A stretch of DNA of 64,000 nt from assembly GCA_902728285.1 (NCBI GenBank), contig CACVBU010000292.1:2496096-2560095 (forward strand), in the 5' to 3' direction. Under the pieces are notes generated by a model. The model worked only from the letters and a program-made list of their open reading frames with translations. It was not told the origin of the DNA and did not search any database. This DNA comes from Clytia hemisphaerica. Its lineage: Eukaryota > Cnidaria > Hydrozoa > Leptothecata > Clytiidae. Position numbers and translations under genes: made by a program. Every line of letters starts with the position of its first letter. Position 1 is the stretch's first letter. Shown one piece after another: positions 1-9,846 of this stretch.

Positions 1-417
1 GCGACAAAATAGTAAACGGGAAGATCAAATCGAAGTCCTTGATTGAATGCAACTATATAATAAAACCTCTTCTTGTAAATATGTTAGTTAACTCTGAAAA
101 ATATAAACAATAAACAAATGTCAATATAATGTAAGAATGGCACAATGGCGCAGTCAGTCTTCATCTTGAGCTTTTGCCCAAGGTTAATACATTTACAAGA
201 CCAGCAACAATAGTGTTTCGTAAACCAAACATAAACTTTCATACTGCTGAGCAACACATCGAGCTCAGCCAAACAACATAACAATAAATATATACATCTC
301 ATCATATTCCACTTTCTCATACAGGTGAAATAGAATAAATCAACATAAGCATTTTCCCTTCATCGGGATAAACAACAACGCATTAATCAATAGCTCAATA
401 AAACAATAACTCAATTC
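1..417. other. AT-rich stretch without recognised gene
   Basis: Low-complexity AT-rich DNA. I see no splice-supported coding segment or inverted repeat here. It lies on the 3' side of the minus-strand integrase remnant that follows and may be its untranslated or LTR region, but no second LTR copy was found to prove it. Confidence 0.3.
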
Positions 418-1035
418 TCAATCTGTTTCAAAGTCATAATCCCCACTTCTCATCCACTGTGGTTGATTACGTTGTTGGAGTGGGCGCTGGTGTGTGTTCT
501 CTTGTTGAGGACGTTGTGGCATTTCCTCTCTGTCTATTACATTGTCAGCAGGTTCTTCAACAAAATCACTGCCGGAACTGTCTGTTTGTTCGCGAAGTTG
601 AAGGTCAGAGAAGTTGTTTGACGGACCGCATGCAAGATAGAGATTCACCAACGGGACTTGGTACCGGCGCGAGCTAAATTTCGTCGTGAGATTCTGTAAG
701 GTCGCGTATTTACCTTCGATCTTGACGATGACGTAGCGGTTCCTGGCTTTGTTCTTGTTGCGTTCGCCTTTTATGAATACTAAATCGCCAGTTGTTAGGT
801 TCGTAGATGTGGCCGTGTTACCTTTAGGAGCTTTCGAGGTAGCACTAGGAAGATGGTTCTTAATGCGTATACTGTCTTGTTGGGCAGACAGGTTGGCATC
901 ATTCAATTGTAACTGTTCATTCGTAACTTGATCCCTCTGGAAAAGGATTTTTTTAAAAATGAAAATATAATTTTCTACCAGCTGCCAGTCTACATAATTT
1001 TCCAGAGCAAAAATGAAGGCAATAAGATCGTTCAC
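418..1035 (-). pseudogene. Ty3/gypsy-like integrase C-terminal fragment
   Basis: Open frame of 205 codons on the minus strand. Its middle (about residues 80-135) reads GDLVFIKGERNKNKARNRY and then QVPLVNLYLA. This is the layout of the small beta-barrel tail of gypsy-class integrases in cnidarian-type elements: GDLV, a charged run of Lys/Arg/Asn, then a nucleic-acid-contact strand. A Gln/Arg/Pro-rich tail ending in DYDFETD follows. No integrase catalytic core, reverse transcriptase or LTR was found upstream (above 1035), so only the 3' end of a pol gene seems to remain. The start codon at 1035 is simply the first Met and probably not biological. The family call rests on motif resemblance only. 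A host chromatin-binding protein is less likely. Confidence 0.45.
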
Positions 1036-1120
1036 ATTTAGGGGGCTGTTTTTTGAATGGCGTTGGATAAATTACCTTGTGGGTTAATTTTGGTCATTTT
1101 TGTAAAAAACTTTAATTAAT

Positions 1121-1299
1121 TGGGAACTAATTTTTGCAAAAACTAGCTTTGCACTTTGTGGATTTGGCTCCAAACTGCAAAATTAATTTACCGCAAAAAT
1201 TTTCAAATGTCAAAAACAATGGTTAGAAAATTTAAGGATTGGCTGTAATTTAGTTGCACCAAAAATCTCAAATCAAGGCATCTCAAAAATTAGTTCCCA
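1121..1299. repeat. Short inverted-repeat element (TGGGAACTAATTTTTG ends)
   Basis: The left end TGGGAACTAATTTTTG is matched in inverse by CAAAAATTAGTTCCCA at the right end, 179 bp overall. The interior is AT-rich with no coding capacity. It resembles small non-autonomous DNA transposons. The flanks show no clear target duplication, so the family is unassigned. Confidence 0.5.
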
Positions 1300-2897
1300 C
1301 AAAGATTAGTTTATTTTTTGAGCTTTTTATCAAATTCGAATGTATTAAGTTTTTTTTCTTTTATGTCTGATTCTGGGACCCCTAAAAGGACTTCTGTTCC
1401 AAATTTTGGCCTAAACTCTCCATAGTATCAGCCCTATTTTTACTGGGCTGGTGTAAATCGTGTTTTTTTCCTACTAGCCCTAGCATTTTCGTGATTTTCA
1501 TTACTGTCACAGTAGTCTACTCAAATTTTATTTCCTAAAGAGAGAAACTTTTGGCAGATGGCCTAAAATTTTGATGCAACATTTTTCGTTTAGAAGTAAA
1601 GTATCTATTTGAAATATGTTTTAGACCACCAAAAACATATTTTTTTTCTTAAAGGAGAAATACTAACCTCCCAAAATAATCAAAAATCATTTCTTTTCGA
1701 CTAATCTACAGGTCAGATTTCTTGTTTGAATTAAAACCTACATATTTGGGGGCCATATACTGTAATCATATTTCATTTGAATTTTTTCCAGGAATTAGTT
1801 TACGAAAAAATGCGAAGGCATATGGGCAACAAGAACAAGCCAAAGAAAAAGCAAGGCGAAGTTCCTCAACGCTCAAGGTTCTATAAGTAAAGCCGCGAAG
1901 AAAATCAACAAAACCAACAGGAGTCGTCCACAACGTCTGAAAACTCGTCCATGGAGGAAAGTTATACAGCAGGTGTGCAACTTACCAACTCCCCTAATAC
2001 TTCTTTCAATAGCGATTCGTTCGTTTCTTCATCGCCTGATGCAAGGACCCATTCAAGCTTGTGCCAGGAAATGGAAAAGACGAAACCGAACCAAAGCACT
2101 GTTGATTATTGCGAAGCGAATGTACATGAGCGAAGCAGTTTTGCTATCGTGTGTGCGTACCTTTAACTATCTATCCTTTCGACTCTCTATAAGGCAGGGA
2201 GAGGGGAAAAACGTTTCGTATCTCCGAGTCGCGCGACACCAAAATATTTAGGGGATAAAATATGAAGGATAATGCGGGAAATTTAATATAGATTATCTCC
2301 GTTATATTAAATTTGACGTGTACGTCAGAATGATACGAAGAACGAGTCAACCCTCCGTGACCCGGGAAGTCATTATTCAGGAGATAACAAACGTGAAGAA
2401 CATCCCGGGAAATGATTAAACAAATTACCTCCGTTATAGTAAATTGATATTATTTGAATCTATTGTAAAGCGAAAGTGATGCCATTATGCTTTTTCAAAA
2501 ATCAAAACAAACATGGCGGCAAAAATAGGTTGTTGCTATTCTCTTTTACTTTGTTGTCTTTGGTGTTCATGCTATTAATGAGTTGAATTGGATCAAGATT
2601 TTTGTATGATTGTCACAAGAAATGGCTTATGTTGTAGTGTACTTATCATTCTTTCCTGAATCGAATGTTTTGTTTCCGTTTTGATGGTTGGAATGAGAGA
2701 TGCCAATTGCAATTTCTTGCAAAAAAAGGACAATTTTGAAATTTTCACTGACTTAGGCAGGTTAGTTTTCACTCAACCTTAGATCAAAATCTTCTTCTTC
2801 TGCAGTATTGACTTAACTGAATTAGAAAAAGGTGAACCAGGGGAACCAAGGAGAACGGAGGTGAACTCATCTGGTAAACTGGCTGAATTGAGGTGAA
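1300..2897. other. Intergenic or intronic AT-rich DNA with weak duplications
   Basis: Mostly unrecognised. A degenerate direct repeat (GGGAAATTTAAT... CTCCGTTATATTAAATT near 2275-2315 and GGGAAATGATTAAA... CTCCGTTATAGTAAATT near 2408-2448) is visible. The only coding-like segment is the exon remnant listed separately at 1792-1980. Confidence 0.3.
1792..1980 (+). pseudogene. Possible exon remnant, basic then Ser/Gln-rich
   Basis: The segment follows a good acceptor (TTTTTTCCAG) and ends at a possible donor (GCAG/GTGTGC). In frame it encodes a strongly basic stretch (MRRHMGNKNKPKKKQGE), then a TAA stop at 1888-1890, then a Gln/Ser-rich stretch that stays open to 1980. One in-frame stop in an otherwise codon-like segment suggests a decayed exon. 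The basic stretch loosely recalls the end of MADF/Myb-like domains of transposon proteins, but I do not recognise it securely. Confidence 0.2.
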
Positions 2898-2905
2898 CCC
2901 AGAAC

Positions 2906-3249
2906 AGGACCCTGCCGACGCACCGGACTTAATGAACGCCGGACACGTGAAAGTCCGGTGTAAAATGTGAATTTTTTTTACCACCGGAAATCTCTACACC
3001 GGACTTAAGGAAGTCGGATGTCCGGTGTCGGAGAAGGATATTTTTTCCACCGGACAATCAAAACACCGGACGTGACCAGTCCAGTGCGTCCGGTGTTTCT
3101 TAATTTTTTGTTTCGTAAATGTCCGGCGTCCAAAATTCCCTGTATGCAACACCGGACTGACACCGGACTTATTGCATCCGGTGTAGCGAAAGGATACTTT
3201 TTGCCGCCGGACAAATACACCGGACAGTCCGGTGCGTCGGCAGGGTCCT
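2906..3249. mobile_element. 344-bp non-autonomous element with 8-bp TSD and CCGGAC array
   Basis: The terminal inverted repeats AGGACCCTGCCGACGCACCG and CGGTGCGTCGGCAGGGTCCT are perfect. The element is flanked by the direct repeat CCCAGAAC at 2898-2905 and 3250-3257, an 8-bp target duplication as made by hAT-type transposases. The interior carries well over ten copies of CACCGGAC or its inverse GTCCGGTG in both orientations, spread over the whole length. Such arrays at element ends are typical of transposase-binding subterminal repeats. The open frames over this stretch on both strands are by-products of the repeat and not genes. Confidence 0.85.
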
Positions 3250-3760
3250 CCCAGAACCCAGAGCCAGATTCTGCACAACTTCTTACAGTACTTTGAAATT
3301 TTCTTTGTGCATTTTGAACGTGGAAAACCTTTGTTGTCAACACACTTTTGACAAGCCTTTAAAACATGGACGAGTTCCTGTACGCAACCGTGATCTAAAA
3401 AATCATAACAACACTCATTAAAAAATGACGTTCATGTCTTTTCGCATTTTTTTTAGCCTAGACGATGTAGCAAACATAGTAAGTATAAGCACTAAGCACT
3501 GTGCTTTTAATTGGTTGACATTTTCTTTTGCGTCGGAAAAACTTTTTTCAAACTTTCAGCGATGATTGACCAAACTGTTACAATGAAAATTATGCAGCGC
3601 ATTTTTTATCTTCTTACCTTTTTCATCTTTAATGTAGCACTCAAAGTTTACTGAAAGTAAGCACATAAGATATTCTTATAATTAATGATATTCATTGAAA
3701 CACACTTCGTTGTGCGCTGCAGTGGAGTGCATGACATAACTCGCGCGGCAACTTTGTCTT

Positions 3761-4281
3761 TCTGCAACGAATCTTACTCACGGCAGACATCCTCATACCC
3801 CCTTCTGTCTTTCCAATTCCTATCTCTCTATCTCCTTTTCTATTTTCTGACCTTCTGAGACTTGTTTTCTGACTTCTACTAACTTTTCTATGAATTTCTC
3901 CAAATATCGACCCGACCGGGATTCGAACCCACCAAATGAAAGAATCTCTGATCAGAAACCCAGCGCGCTATCCATTGAGCCACACTCGCTCAGCAGAATA
4001 CAAAATTTGTAAATACTTATAGAACGACAAAAAGGACGGGGGTAATGTTATTATAATATGGATAAAAGTACCCCTTTTTTAACCTGACTGAAATTAGAGC
4101 CGTTACTAGCAAACCTGCGGGGCCCAAGGCGCCGAGTATGCACCCGGCACAGTGACAAGCCGTTACTAGCAACCCTGACCCTACCTAACTGATAATAACA
4201 GAACCCCCGTCTAATCGGATTTTGAAAATGCGGGTCAAAAAGTAGGATGAGGATGTCTGCCGTGAGTAAAATTCTTCTGCA
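3761..4281. repeat. Inverted-repeat unit enclosing a tRNA-like sequence
   Basis: The left arm at 3761-3797 (containing TTACTCACGGCAGACATCCT) is repeated in inverse near 4245-4281 (AGGATGTCTGCCGTGAGTAA). The interior has the tRNA-like unit on the minus strand and a separate direct repeat, AGCCGTTACTAGCAA, at about 4098 and 4161. It could be a DNA element that captured a SINE, or two oppositely oriented copies of one SINE tail. Confidence 0.55.
3911..3990 (-). repeat. tRNA-derived SINE head (Arg-TCT-like A and B boxes)
   Basis: On the minus strand the A box TGGCTCAATGG lies at 3982-3972 and a perfect B box GGTTCGAATCC at 3929-3919, spaced as in a tRNA gene. The loop TTTCTGA between them would place TCT as anticodon, as in tRNA-Arg. 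The acceptor stem does not pair, the anticodon stem is weak and the extra region is long. I read it as a SINE head or pseudo-tRNA carrying an internal RNA polymerase III promoter, not a working tRNA. Its body would run toward lower coordinates. Confidence 0.55.
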
Positions 4282-4334
4282 ACTCTTTCCACCATTTTAG
4301 ATGGCCTTAACAATAGATCCAAAAGGGCGCCATA

Positions 4335-4519
4335 ATAGACCTTTTTTCAAAGAGGACGTCCTGTTGAATAATTATGTAGTCCAGCCGTAAAAACAATGAT
4401 AGAGCCATGCATAATTACTGTATCATGCATATTGTAATAATTATGCATGGTTTTATCATTGTTTTTTTGCTGGACTACATAATTATTCAACAGGGTGGCC
4501 TCTTTGAAAAAAGGTCTAT
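4335..4519. repeat. Long near-perfect fold-back element
   Basis: The two halves are almost exact inverse copies: ATAGACCTTTTTTCAAAGAG at the left matches CTCTTTGAAAAAAGGTCTAT at the right. Pairing continues through CTGTTGAATAATTATGTAG and its complement nearly to the centre. The ends sit at TA dinucleotides, compatible with a Tc1/mariner-type target. A transcript would form a hairpin of about 80-90 bp. Confidence 0.8.
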
Positions 4520-5479
4520 CTTGATATCTCTATCGATTCAGCCAGTTTATTCGGTTTTCAGCGCCATAATCTTGGAAGATAATTTGTTTTGGTCTCCGGC
4601 TTTGGGATATAGCAATGTTTTTGGTTGTTTTTGATGGAAAATGGTAAGAAACTTAAGTTTACAAGTGTCATTTAGTTTTGGCTGGCTGGCTTATAGAATG
4701 GCAGGATCCTGGATGGTTTCCCTAACTGCATTTATCTGTTTAAAATGTGAAAAACTTTTGTTGCTTATATGAGTTAATTCATTTAATCTTTCCAGCTCAC
4801 CCTAATAGAGACTTATACGCATACATAGTTTTGCGTTCTTTTAAACCACATGTACCGTGAGATTGGGTAACTTGCATCAGTGGAAGCTAACATGCATAGC
4901 CCTCAAATTAATGACCTGACTGGTCTTTAAAATACAACTACTTTAAGAAGGATGTCAAAATTAGAAGACTGATGTCGACATTAGACCAACTTACGGTAGT
5001 TAGGGTTTGTCGTTCTTCATTTTGTGGCTTTTTAATAGTTATTTTTGTTTCTTTTTTAGATGGTCTGGAAACATTAGATTAAATAGTCTCTTTTCTCATT
5101 TTTGTTTGCATTCTTTTTCAAATATGGAAACTTAACTGTCTTGAACTTGGTATTTGTGTTTTAAATGTGGAAAGCTTTTTTTGTCAATTTGGAAATTTTC
5201 TTCCACGTTTGACGTCTAATATGGAAAACTTTTGTTGGCAACTTGAAGTTTTCTTCCACTTTGGGCATTCTTTTAGATTACAAAAATGTTTCCCATAAGA
5301 TATTTTTCCCTCCTTGCAATCTGTTGGAAATTATGAATATGGAATTGCTTTGTCCTGTTTTGAAAGTTTTCTTTTTTTTTAACATTATAGTTATATTACT
5401 GTATGATAATGCAAAATGACTTTTTTGAAATTATGAAATTTTCCTTGGTTCATTTTATGATATCCTCCTTTTTGTAAAG
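4520..5479. other. AT-rich stretch without recognised gene
   Basis: Contains several loose repeats of a motif like GTGGAAAACTTTTGTTG...AATTTTCTTCCA (near 4747, 5167 and 5225). They look like tandemly diverged intronic sequence. No coding signal beyond the exon that follows. Confidence 0.3.
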
Positions 5480-6573
5480 GTGAAGCGTGATGCTACAGAT
5501 CAAATCTGTGTTTTGACTGGACTCACCAACCTTTATGATTATAAGGGTACAGTTTGTTTTTATTTTCTAAGTTCAAAATGCCCTGAGTGTGTTTAGTGTT
5601 TTCATCTTCTTATATTGTTGTTTTTTTAAACTTTTTTGCTTTTTATTCTAGAAAATGAAAAGTAGAACGGTTGAAGCTTCATTTTTCTCAATGAGAGATA
5701 ATCTACAGATGTCATTTTTACAGAGAGGGACTATAAAAAATTTGCAAATGATAGGATATTCGGAAAGACTGCAGCAAATGTAGAGGAAAACTGCACAAAT
5801 GCCGCGTCATTGAATATACAGTGTTTGTATGTCATTAAATGTTTTGCTTGCAACTTGCGAATCGAGGAGGCTCTGGAACGCTTCGCAACTTTTATACATA
5901 TACGGCTTGTTGCATGGATGCTCTGTTCAATTACCGGAGAGACAAGATAAAAGAAATCAAGAAATCGCCAAGTCAAATACTGGAACGAGTGAAGTTCATT
6001 AAAGAAAAATATCCTTTGTTCGGGCAAGACCCAAATCAGGTTAGATGTCATATTATATTTGTTATTATCATCTTAGGACACTTTTCTTAGCTAAAGCATT
6101 AACATATACTCTGAGGTCAACATGGTCAGGATCCAGATACCAAACCCCCAGGGCCGGGGGTGGTGTCAATTTTCTAATCAATCTCAAAAAGTCAAGTTGG
6201 TATCAATGCTAAAATTAGAGGTGGGAGGTGTCTTCCACTTTCAAATCTCGAAAGGTGTTTGGGCTCTAGTTTGGTATCCTCGATCCTGACCCCCCTGCTA
6301 ATACACACTTTTATTGGAAATCAAGCAATACTGTCTTTGTTTATATTTGAGAAACATTGAGTTACCGTGAAAAAGTAGTCAGCTATTCAAGGCTTAGGAT
6401 CGGGTAAAAGCCTTAAAAGATGGATTTAAGTATTTTACTATTCTTTTCGGAGTTGTATTGGCAATAATTCCTTCAATTTTCTTATTTCTTAGATATTATT
6501 GGAAGTCAAACGAATCCTGGGCTCTGATAATGAAACTTTTGTCGAAGACGTTCATAGTTCAAGCGAGCAAATG
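5480..6573 (+). CDS. Exon blocks of an unrecognised multi-exon gene, 5' part
   Basis: Three exon-like blocks. 5480-5546 encodes VKRDATDQICVLTGLTNLYD and ends in phase 1 before GGTACAG. 5709-6039 joins in phase (GAT codon across the junction) and continues KKFANDRIFGKTAANVEENC. 6493-6573 joins 6039 in phase 0 and encodes ILLEVKRILGSDNETFVED. Inside the middle block the reading frame must change between about 5800 and 5840, since the later frame (MDALFNYRRDKIKEIKKSP) differs from the first. That means an indel or an unseen small intron. I do not recognise the family. The rest of the gene probably lies at 8943-9846 beyond an intron packed with mobile elements. It may be a decayed copy of a repeated gene family. 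Confidence 0.4.
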
Positions 6574-6759
6574 GTATCATCCGAGGGCTGTATTATTATT
6601 ATTCGTTGACACAACTTGATTACAGTGGGACAAATGGCTTTAAAGACAGCTCAATTGAAAGTAAGTGTTTTCTTAAAGTTAAATATTTTCACAGATTTCC
6701 CTAAAATTTACGTGTTTTAACATTTTCTCTAGCTTCTTAATAGTGTGAGCCACTATGTT

Positions 6760-8842
6760 CATCGTGTGTACAGACTTGTGCACCCCAGCCGGCACACAAC
6801 GTTTTTTTTAGGTTTAAATTACGTTGTGAAGAAATGCGTTGCCAAAAAACGTCTTTTTAAACGTCTATAAAACGTTTTTTTGAGACGAAAGTGTAGTGCC
6901 CAAGATTTATATTTGAAATATATAAATATAACCTCATTGACTCTCAACTTTTATCCCAAGAAAATTTCTGAGACTTTACCTACCTGCTCTGAGATATAGG
7001 AGAGATATTCTATATATTTTTTTCTCTTTTACTTTTTTGACTTCTCTTTAAGTGTTAAATATATTTTAACAAAACGCCCACTCCCTGTTTGAATACCTCG
7101 TAAGATCGCCCACCCGTAGAATAGAAACTTGTGAAATTCTCTCCATCACGCCCTTTCAAAATTACAAACAACGCACCCGCTCCCCGTCCCACTCGCCGCC
7201 CCCATCGTCCGCCGAATTAACAATGGAATGGCTTCTTTTCTGGACAGCTTTCGAACGTTCGAACGTTCAAACGTTCGAATTCGAAATCACTTGTAGTTCA
7301 AAACAAAAATCAAACTAAGTAAAGGTTCTGTAAAAGTTGGATGTTTCATGCACGAAGACTGGAAGAAACTGGTTCTCTTACAAAAATCAACTAGATAATG
7401 TAAGTAGTTTACATTACTGAAAATGCTTTTGATATTTAAGTTAATTCTTAGAGGCTTTATCGGTGTAGCTTATTTCAGGTTTCAATTTCTGATGATATTT
7501 ATTTTTGAGAGCAAACCCTGGAAAAATTACATAATCTTCAGGAAACTTTATGTTAAAACTTTTTATTTTAACTTCTCTTCCATCAGATTCAAGCTGGAGT
7601 GTATTATTGGTTTCCTTATTGCGACTATCCTCAGCTGACTTTGTGTGCTCGCCAGCAGAAAGTACCGAAAATATGCTAGTAATGGTAGGTGAAATATAAC
7701 AAGACTTTAATAATATCTTTCCAAAACTATGCTAATTTCTTGTTAATACCCCTGCATCACTGAGTGAGCTTGGTACTTCAAACTACTGAAATTTGACTTG
7801 GAAACACCCCTGTCTCAACGACAATAATTTAGCAAAGTCCTTGGTAGAATACATTTCGTAAAACAAGTTTGGCCATGAAATTTAAGAGTTTTTTTCTTTA
7901 TCCTTCTGGAGTATTCTTTTTTCCGTGGAAAGAAAAGGTAGTTTTCAACGTCTCAACCGCAGCTAAAAAATCTTTAAACATCAAATTTACTATTCGTCTT
8001 TTATTTTTTCAGGATCGCAAATGTGTGAAATCGCAATCCAGATATCGTTTTTTAACACTTCGAATAGCAATCATACTGGAAACGTTTGAAATGATTATCA
8101 CAAAGATGCCAGAAAGGAAGGACGGAAGAGAAAGAACATCACATTTTTGATTTCATTGCGTTTAATTTATACTGATTGTAGATTTTCGTACCCAGAAAAT
8201 TATATAGAAAAGAACATTCAAAGAAAATTCAAATGTGTGTACGGTCTTTTCTTTCTCATAATAGTGCAATGAATAGGAATTATTTTGGCAAAGAACGTCT
8301 TAGAGATATGTTAAAACTAATCTAAAATAACTATTAAAGACGTTTTTAAGTCGTCTCAGAAACGTACCATACTGAAATTAATAAAATTAAGACGTCTCGG
8401 AAACGTCCTAGAGACGTCCATAATTCGTTCCAAAATAACGTCTTTCAAGTGGCTAGAAGAAAACGTAGAAACAACGTTTTTTAAACGTCTTGCAAAAACG
8501 TAATGACAAATACAACCTTATAAACGTTTTTTTGCCGGCTGGGACAGACTTGTTAGAAGCAAACTAACCATGTGACGTCATCACTTTTGCTGGTGCTTAA
8601 AAATGAAATTGAAAATTAGAAGTTCAAACATGGCTTAAATGAAAGATTTCAAACGAAACAAAAATCTTTTGATTTCGACGATTTTTTAATTGCTGATGAG
8701 ACCGTATTTCGTGTTATAGCTTTTCTGACGTCACTATTCAAATTTTCAAAATTGAGTTCACCATCACTTTTTGTGATATTTTTGACCCAAATGATCATTT
8801 AAAAAAAGTTGGTTTGCTTCTCACAAGTCTGTGCACACAAAG
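6760..8842. mobile_element. Outer inverted-repeat element, split by a nested insertion
   Basis: The right end near 8814-8837 reads GGTTTGCTTCTCACAAGTCT then GTGCACAC. Its inverse starts on the left as GTGTGTACAGACTTGT (6764-6779) and resumes after the nested element as ACAGACTTGTTAGAAGCAAA (8544-8563). The outer element is therefore interrupted by the 1.76-kb insertion listed next. The outer interior (8564-8813) is AT-rich and non-coding with GTGACGTCA palindromes. Confidence 0.6.
6784..8543. mobile_element. 1.76-kb element with CCCAGCCGGC ends and ACGTCT-rich subtermini
   Basis: Starts CCCAGCCGGCACACAACG and ends AACGTTTTTTTGCCGGCTGG G, giving an inverted repeat CCCAGCCGGCA with A/T runs. 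ACAGACTTG occurs at 6770-6778 and again at 8544-8552, consistent with a 9-bp target duplication, though 5 extra bases lie on the left. Both ends hold dense ACGTCT/AACGTT-type motifs (about 6830-6890 and 8300-8520). The middle (7550-8150) has only short open frames such as one from 7869, with no transposase signature, and is shared with the copy at 60.7-61.7 kb. Read as non-autonomous. Confidence 0.7.
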
Positions 8843-8942
8843 GATGATTTTGGAACATACTTGTTTGGATTGACCGACTAAACGAGCCAAATTTTGAAAA
8901 GCCTGCCGGGCCTAGATATGACTTGATTCAACTTAATTTTAG

Positions 8943-9846
8943 ATGCTTTTGCCTTGATGTTGCTACCAAGCTTGGAACTTCTCTTTTGTGATGATGACGG
9001 TGCGAAACGTAAGAAAAAGAAGAAAGATATAATCATGATCTTTACCATAAGTATTTTTCATATTTTCCTCTAGCAATCAGCAATAGTCTAAAATCTGACC
9101 CAATTTAATTGTCAGTGGAAACAAAGGGTAATCTCTATAGATAAAGTTTGACTTTTATTGTGGTTTTGTGCTCGTGGGAAAGATATTCAAGAGTGAAATT
9201 TTGTGCGATACAAAATCTCAAAAAAATCTTGATAAAAATGAAGAAGAAAAAAACCAAGAATTGTTGCATAATTACCATATTTACACTTTATAAAAATTAC
9301 AACCCCTTTTGTTTCCACTGCCAATGATGGAGAATTAGTCCTGTAGAATTGGGTTTAGACCCTGTAAAAAAGGATAAAAAAGCCTAAAAAGTTTTACATC
9401 TTAAAACCAGGCTAAAAAGATGGGTCTTGAAAAGTACTGTCAGAAAATGGTTTAGTTTATAAAGGGTTTCAATTGCTAGATCGTTTGAGTTTAAAGTCTT
9501 TTAATCAATCTTATTAAAATTCTTTTAGGGAGGAGATAGTTTTAAAAGCACACTCAATAAGTGGTCGAAATATGGTATGTCTGGTCTTGTTCTAACACCA
9601 GAAAACTCGTTCGTTATTACCGGGCAGGAAGTGTATGTCACGTTGAATTCGCCCATAAATACATTTGTGGCGTTTATAAGCCTTTTCTATTTGCTGGATA
9701 TCGACTATCCAAAAGAGCTGGAAATCCCGTTGAGAATTGTGCATCGGTACATATTTTCGGACTTACATATCCATGCAACCATCAATAAAGACGAATTTGA
9801 TGAAAAGTGGCTGGAAGTTTTTAAATATTTAAATCCTAATAATTAA
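8943..9846 (+). CDS. Exon blocks of the unrecognised gene, 3' part
   Basis: Exon 8943-9008 follows TTAATTTTAG, encodes AFALMLLPSLELLFCDDDG and stops at a GTAAGA donor. The last exon 9529-9846 follows TTCTTTTAG, opens with GGDSFKSTLNKWSKYG, continues through an aliphatic segment (FVAFISLFYLLDIDYPKELE) and ends FKYLNPNN with TAA. The exon phases (1, then 0) do not join directly, so a small exon is missed or the copy is broken. The aliphatic segment followed by DYPKEL resembles the C-terminus of a widespread uncharacterised animal family, but I cannot name it. An AATAAA-like signal lies near 10.1 kb. Confidence 0.4.

Noticed and set aside
3005-3343. Overlapping open frames of 92-112 codons on both strands
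   Set aside because: They fall in the CCGGAC repeat element; the frames arise from repeated motifs lacking stops.
3911-3990. Functional tRNA-Arg gene
   Set aside because: Acceptor stem does not pair and the anticodon stem is mismatched; only the polymerase III boxes are well kept.
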